18,939 nucleotides of DNA from an uncultured Mollicutes bacterium (GTDB lineage Bacteria > Bacillota_I > Bacilli_A > UBA3375). Of this stretch, positions 15,605 to 18,939 are shown in pieces. How positions within the stretch are numbered: position 1 is the stretch's first letter; every line of letters begins with the position of its first letter. Under the pieces are notes generated by a model. That model saw nothing but the letters and a program-made list of their open reading frames with translations, did not search any database and was not told the origin of the DNA. The DNA lies in NCBI GenBank assembly GCA_900551955.1, contig UWSE01000011.1, forward strand, positions 1 to 18,939. Reading direction: 5' to 3'. A program made the translations under genes and the position numbers.

Positions 15605-15611
15605 CCCCTTT
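15605..15611 (-). promoter_or_regulatory. Ribosome binding site before a double ATG (rpmD)
   Basis: AAAGGGG on the minus strand, two bases before the first and five before the second of two tandem ATGs. The second start matches the family N-terminus (MANLKITLERG). Together with der and rpmJ it makes three genes with this layout. Confidence 0.5.
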
Positions 15612-16187
15612 CTATGATAATTGTTTAACATCAATGTCACGTAAACGTGCAATTGATTCTTTAGTTTCCATACGTTTTAATCCATCAAATGTTGCACGAA
15701 TCATGTTAATTGGTGTATTTGAACCTAATGATTTAGATACAACGTTTTTATAACCTGCAAGCTCTAATACTTTACGTACAGGTCCCCCAGCGATGATCCC
15801 TGTCCCTTCAGGTGCTGGTTTTAATAAGACTTTTCCAGAATCATGTTTCCCAATAATATCTTGAGGTAAAGTAGTTCCATCAAATTTAACTTTAATTAAG
15901 TTGTGTTTAGCGTTTTCAACCGCTTTACGAATAGCGTCTGGAACCTCTTTACTTTTAGCAGTTCCATATCCAACTAAACCTTTACGATCACCTACTACAG
16001 CTACAGCTGCAAAACGGAATGTACGTCCACCTTTAACTACTTTAACTACACGGTTAATAGTAATTACTACTTCTTCGAAGTTGTCTTGGTTACGTTTATT
16101 GAATTTACGATTATTGTTTCGATCACGTTTAAAATCTTTTTTTGCTTCTCTATTATCTACTTTTTTTACTTCTTGATTTTCAGCCAT
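15612..16187 (-). CDS. rpsE: Small subunit ribosomal protein S5
   Basis: 30S protein with roles in decoding accuracy and helicase activity at the mRNA entry. The 191-residue product has an S5 N-terminal dsRNA-binding-like domain (VVKGGRTFRFAAVAVVGD, GLVGYGTAKSKEVPDA) and the C-terminal domain with GTGIIAGGPVRKVLELAG and SLGSNTPINMIRATFDGL. The first 35 or so residues are a charged extension rich in Lys, Arg, Asp and Asn, making it about 25 residues longer than the B. subtilis protein (166). Such tails occur in other low-GC lineages. The stop TAG lies just before the rpmD ribosome binding site. Confidence 0.98.
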   Translation of the reverse strand: MAENQEVKKVDNREAKKDFKRDRNNNRKFNKRNQDNFEEVVITINRVVKVVKGGRTFRFAAVAVVGDRKGLVGYGTAKSKEVPDAIRKAVENAKHNLIKVKFDGTTLPQDIIGKHDSGKVLLKPAPEGTGIIAGGPVRKVLELAGYKNVVSKSLGSNTPINMIRATFDGLKRMETKESIARLRDIDVKQLS

Positions 16188-16199
16188 AAATAACCTTTC

Positions 16200-16547
16200 T
16201 TAGAATTTTAATCCAGCTTCACGACAAGCATCAGCTAAAGCTTTAATTTTTCCATGGTAAGCATATCCACCACGGTCAAATACAACTTCACTAATTCCAG
16301 CTCCTTGAGCGTTTTTTGCCGCAAGTTCTCCAACTTTTTTACAAGTTTCGATGTTATTGTTATCAGCTTTAACATCTTTACTACAAGCACTTGCTAAAGT
16401 TTTACCTGTAACATCATCAATAAATTGTACATAGATAGCTTTATTAGATTTGAATACATTTAAACGTGGTTTTTGACTTGTTCCGCTAATTTTTTTACGT
16501 AAACGATCATGTCTTCTTTTTCTTTGTAAATTACGACTTTCTTGCAC
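16200..16547 (-). CDS. rplR: Large subunit ribosomal protein L18
   Basis: 5S rRNA-binding protein of the 50S central protuberance. The 115-residue product has a basic N-terminus (RNLQRKRRHDRLRKKISGT), RPRLNVFKSN-like RLNVFKSNKAIYVQ, and the C-terminal block FDRGGYAYHGKIKALADA ending EAGLKF. It starts with GTG at 16547: AAGGGGG sits four bases upstream and there is no ATG in the N-terminal part. Length is close to the B. subtilis protein (120). It lies between rplF and rpsE. Confidence 0.97.
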   Translation of the reverse strand: MQESRNLQRKRRHDRLRKKISGTSQKPRLNVFKSNKAIYVQFIDDVTGKTLASACSKDVKADNNNIETCKKVGELAAKNAQGAGISEVVFDRGGYAYHGKIKALADACREAGLKF

Positions 16548-16560
16548 TATTCCCCCTTAA

Positions 16561-17100
16561 TTATTTACCTGCACGTTTTCCTTCTTTACGACGGATGTGC
16601 TCATCTTTATATTTGATTCCTTTACCTTTGTATGGTTCTGGTGGTCTTACTTTACGAATATTAGCAGCAATTTCTCCTACTAATTGTTTATCGATTCCTG
16701 ATAAGATTAAACTTGTATTACTTGGTGCTTCTGCACTAATTCCTGCTGGTAATTGAATTTCCACAGGATGTGAGTATCCTACGTTTAATGTTACTTTGTT
16801 TCCACTAACACTAACACGGTATCCTACCCCGTTTAATTCTAATTCTTTACTAAAACCTTCACTAACTCCTGTTAGCATGTTTTTAATTAAAGCTGTTGTA
16901 GTTCCATGAATTGCTTTAACAAATTTATCTTCACAACTACGTTTAACAACAACTTTACCTTCTTCTACAACTACACTTAAATTATCATTTAAGTCTAAAC
17001 TTAAATTTCCTTTACTACCTTTTACATTAACAACTTGATCTTCAACTTTAATTTCAACACCACTTGGGATTGTTAATTCTTGATTACCAATTCTTGACAT
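16561..17100 (-). CDS. rplF: Large subunit ribosomal protein L6
   Basis: 50S protein near the GTPase centre. The 179-residue product, exactly the B. subtilis length, begins MSRIGNQELTIPSGVEI and ends with the conserved RPPEPYKGKGIKYKDE block and basic tail. The frame can be extended upstream to a TTG at 17115 inside rpsH, but ATG 17100 gives the canonical N-terminus and lies 8 bases after the rpsH stop. I see no good Shine-Dalgarno before it (only TTGG), so coupling to rpsH translation is likely. Confidence 0.97.
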   Translation of the reverse strand: MSRIGNQELTIPSGVEIKVEDQVVNVKGSKGNLSLDLNDNLSVVVEEGKVVVKRSCEDKFVKAIHGTTTALIKNMLTGVSEGFSKELELNGVGYRVSVSGNKVTLNVGYSHPVEIQLPAGISAEAPSNTSLILSGIDKQLVGEIAANIRKVRPPEPYKGKGIKYKDEHIRRKEGKRAGK

Positions 17101-17108
17101 AATACAAA

Positions 17109-17507
17109 TTACCAAACGTAGGCAATTACTTCACCCCCAACGTGTTCTTTACGTGCTTCACGATCTGTCATTAATCCTTTTGATGTAGTAATAATAGCAG
17201 TTCCTAATCCATTATATACATAAGGGATTTTGTCACTTTCAACATAAATACGTAACCCTGGTTTAGAAATACGTTTAATTCCATTAATTACACGGCGATT
17301 ACCTTTATATTTTAATTTAACTGTAATTGATTTTTTATTGTTATCAAGTTCTTTAACACTAAATCCGCTAATAAACCCTTCACGTTCTAAAACTTTAAGA
17401 ATTTCTACCTTTTGTTTTGAACAAGGACATTCTAAGCTCTCATGACGTTCTTTATTAGCATTACGGATACGTGTTAACATATCTGCAATTGGATCTGTCA
17501 TTGCCAT
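17109..17507 (-). CDS. rpsH: Small subunit ribosomal protein S8
   Basis: 30S platform protein that binds the central domain of 16S rRNA; in E. coli it also represses the spc operon. The 132-residue product starts MAMTDPIADMLTRIRNANK, has the SKPGLRIYV region, and ends GGEVIAYVW, all typical. Length equals the family norm. A full AAGGAGG lies seven bases before the ATG at 17507, so the first Met is used. It follows rpsN by 22 bases. Confidence 0.98.
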   Translation of the reverse strand: MAMTDPIADMLTRIRNANKERHESLECPCSKQKVEILKVLEREGFISGFSVKELDNNKKSITVKLKYKGNRRVINGIKRISKPGLRIYVESDKIPYVYNGLGTAIITTSKGLMTDREARKEHVGGEVIAYVW

Positions 17508-17529
17508 AAGTATTCCTCCTTAATTTTTT

Positions 17530-17715
17530 CTACCAACTTGCTTTTTTAACACCTGGTAATTTACCTTCGTGTGCTAATTCACGAAAACAAATACGGCAAA
17601 TTCCAAATTTACGCATTACAGCGTGTGGACGTCCACAACGATTACATCTTGTGTATTCACGGACTTTAAATTTTTGTTTTCTTTTTTGTTTAGCGATCAT
17701 TGATTTTTTAGCCAT
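17530..17715 (-). CDS. rpsN: Small subunit ribosomal protein S14, zinc type
   Basis: 30S head protein of the short, zinc-binding type: 61 residues, with cysteines 24, 27, 40 and 43 forming two C-x2-C pairs in RCNRCGRP and GICRICFREL. Ends with LPGVKKASW as in other type-Z S14 proteins. Many Firmicutes also keep a longer zinc-free paralogue used under zinc limitation; none is visible here. The start follows the rplE stop by two bases, with GAGG inside the rplE end. Stop is TAG. Confidence 0.97.
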   Translation of the reverse strand: MAKKSMIAKQKRKQKFKVREYTRCNRCGRPHAVMRKFGICRICFRELAHEGKLPGVKKASW

Positions 17716-17717
17716 TC

Positions 17718-18263
17718 TTACTCACCTCGCTTAGCAAAAGGCATTCCAACTAATTCTAATAATTTGAATCCTTCTTCATTTGTTTTTGCGCTTGTAACGA
17801 TTGTAATATCCATTCCTAAAACTTTAGAAATTTTATCATAGTCAATTTCAGAAAAGATTGTTTGTTCAGTAATTCCTAGTGTATAGTTTCCATGCCCATC
17901 AAAAGCGTTAGGATTTAATCCTTGGAAATCACGGACACGAGGAAGGGCAATTGCAACTAATTTATCTAAGAAGTTGTACATATTTTGACCGCGAAGCGTT
18001 ACTTTACAACCAATTGCTTGTCCTTCACGTAATTTGAATCCAGCAATAGAATTACGTGCTTTAGTAATTACTGGTTGTTGTCCACTAATCATTTTTAATT
18101 CATTAACCGCTTCATCTAAAATTTTTGAATTACCTGTTGCTTCTCCTAAACCCATGTTGATTACAACTTTTTCAATTTTAGGAATTTGCATTGTTGAACT
18201 ATATTTAAATTCATCCATTAAACTATTTTTTTGTTCATTATATTTTGCTTGGACTATAGACAT
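17718..18263 (-). CDS. rplE: Large subunit ribosomal protein L5
   Basis: 5S rRNA-binding protein that also contacts P-site tRNA. The 181-residue product has KIEKVVINMGLGEA, the GQQPVITKARNSIAGFKLRE block, VTLRG, LPRVRDFQGL, and ends GMPFAKRGE. Length matches B. subtilis L5 (179). AAGGAGG lies four bases before the ATG at 18263. It sits between rplX and rpsN. Confidence 0.98.
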   Translation of the reverse strand: MSIVQAKYNEQKNSLMDEFKYSSTMQIPKIEKVVINMGLGEATGNSKILDEAVNELKMISGQQPVITKARNSIAGFKLREGQAIGCKVTLRGQNMYNFLDKLVAIALPRVRDFQGLNPNAFDGHGNYTLGITEQTIFSEIDYDKISKVLGMDITIVTSAKTNEEGFKLLELVGMPFAKRGE

Positions 18264-18275
18264 TTACCCTCCTTT

Positions 18276-18575
18276 TTAGATTTCTTTATTTGTTTTAACT
18301 AGTTTACGTGTTTTTTCACCATCTTTGATTTCGAATTTAACACGACTAGCTTTTTTTGTTTTTTCATCAAATAAACTTACATTTGAAGCATCAATTGGAC
18401 GTTCAATTTCAACCACTGCACCATCCATACCACCACGTGGTTTTTGGTGTTTTTGGCATATACCAATTCCACTTACAATTACTTTATTTTTTGGAAGGAT
18501 TTTTGTAACTGTTCCGGTTTTCCCTTTATCAGCACCGGCAATTACGATAACTTCATCACCTTTTTTCAGATACAT
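18276..18575 (-). CDS. rplX: Large subunit ribosomal protein L24
   Basis: Assembly-initiating 50S protein with a KOW motif: GDEVIVIAGADKGKTGTV near the N-terminus. The 99-residue product continues with the conserved HQKP...GAVVEIERPIDASNV region and a basic C-terminus. Length is near the B. subtilis protein (103). GAGGGGG lies upstream of the ATG at 18575. It follows rplN by 16 bases. Confidence 0.97.
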   Translation of the reverse strand: MYLKKGDEVIVIAGADKGKTGTVTKILPKNKVIVSGIGICQKHQKPRGGMDGAVVEIERPIDASNVSLFDEKTKKASRVKFEIKDGEKTRKLVKTNKEI

Positions 18576-18591
18576 ATAAATTCCCCCTCTC

Positions 18592-18939
18592 TTATAAAAC
18601 CTCAGGTGCTAGAGAAACAATACGACTGTATCCTTTATCTCTTAATTCACGAGCAACTGGCCCGAAAATACGTGTACCTTTAGGTCCTTTATCTTCTTTA
18701 ACGATAACACAAGCGTTTTCATCAAAACTGATGTAGCTTCCATCATTACGATGAGTTTTACTTACAGTTCTAACAACAACGGCTTTACATACATCACCTT
18801 TTTTAACAGCTGCTCCTGGGATTGCTTTTTTCACTGTTACTACTACTTGGTCACCAACACGCGCATATTTACGTTTTGATCCACCTAAAACTTTAATAGT
18901 TAACACTTCTTTAGCACCACTATTATCAGCAACTTTCAT
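18592..18939 (-). CDS. rplN: Large subunit ribosomal protein L14 (5' end cut by window edge)
   Basis: 50S protein at the subunit interface. The visible 115 residues begin MKVADNSGAKEVLTIKVLGG, contain KKGDVCKAVVVRT, the FDENACVIV strand and the RIFGPVARELRDKGYSRIVS block, and end SLAPEVL. In the family, about seven or eight residues (of the MIQ...R/L type) precede KVADNSGA, so the Met at 18939 is most likely internal and the true start lies beyond the right edge. The gene is otherwise complete. Stop is TAA. Confidence 0.96.
   Translation of the reverse strand: MKVADNSGAKEVLTIKVLGGSKRKYARVGDQVVVTVKKAIPGAAVKKGDVCKAVVVRTVSKTHRNDGSYISFDENACVIVKEDKGPKGTRIFGPVARELRDKGYSRIVSLAPEVL

Noticed and set aside
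17101..17115. Upstream TTG extension of rplF (five extra residues)
   Set aside because: It would start inside rpsH without a ribosome binding site, and the ATG at 17100 gives the canonical L6 N-terminus and the family's exact length.
18325..18683. Two overlapping plus-strand frames opposite rplX and rplN
   Set aside because: They cross well-conserved ribosomal protein genes and show no family features.
220..18939. Established TGA-as-tryptophan code
   Set aside because: No in-frame TGA codon is present and all Trp codons checked are TGG, so reassignment itself is not shown; only TGA avoidance is.
1..18939. Mobile element, CRISPR array, defence or toxin-antitoxin system
   Set aside because: All bases are accounted for by conserved housekeeping genes plus one unknown gene; there are no direct-repeat arrays, transposase-like frames or tRNA-flanked inserts.

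Overview
This window is one uninterrupted minus-strand gene run from an AT-rich, Firmicutes-type bacterium. At its high-coordinate end it holds the distal part of the S10-spc-alpha ribosomal protein cluster in classical Bacillus order: rplN, rplX, rplE, rpsN, rpsH, rplF, rplR, rpsE, rpmD, rplO, secY, adk, map, infA, rpmJ, rpsM, rpsK, rpoA, rplQ. Firmicutes-like details include adk-map-infA inside the cluster, a zinc-ribbon 61-residue S14, a Cys-Cys-Cys-Asp zinc site in adenylate kinase at the same residue numbers as in B. subtilis, and strong AGGAGG ribosome binding sites. Base and stop-codon use suggest a lineage on the Erysipelotrichia/Mollicutes-like side of the Bacilli. The presence of murA argues against a fully wall-less mycoplasma. 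This placement is an inference.

Reading in the direction of transcription (high to low coordinates), 18939-9598 encodes ribosome parts, the Sec translocase channel SecY, adenylate kinase, methionine aminopeptidase, IF-1 and the RNA polymerase alpha subunit. A 60-base gap at 9538-9597 follows, carrying a perfect 13-bp hairpin; it is the longest non-coding stretch in the window.

Below it, 9537-1 is a second run that is not the usual continuation of the alpha operon: pnp (PNPase), a KtrA-type potassium-channel regulator, an Xaa-Pro peptidase, murA, a very acidic tail-anchored protein of unknown function, cmk, der, metK, and the start of a DUF2752 membrane protein cut by the window edge. Genes overlap or are separated by a few bases. 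Four junctions are TAATG overlaps and most genes have their Shine-Dalgarno inside the preceding gene, so translational coupling is likely throughout. The set covers translation, RNA turnover, nucleotide and SAM supply, peptidoglycan precursor synthesis and K+ homeostasis.

The observations most worth following are: (1) none of the 27 visible stop codons is TGA (17 TAA, 10 TAG) and every Trp codon I checked is TGG; (2) the acidic tail-anchored protein at 3327-4403 repeats a short I-D/E-L-D/E motif; (3) the hairpin between rplQ and pnp; (4) metK and DUF2752 are coupled, with no room for a SAM riboswitch. I see no mobile element, CRISPR array, RNA gene or defence system.
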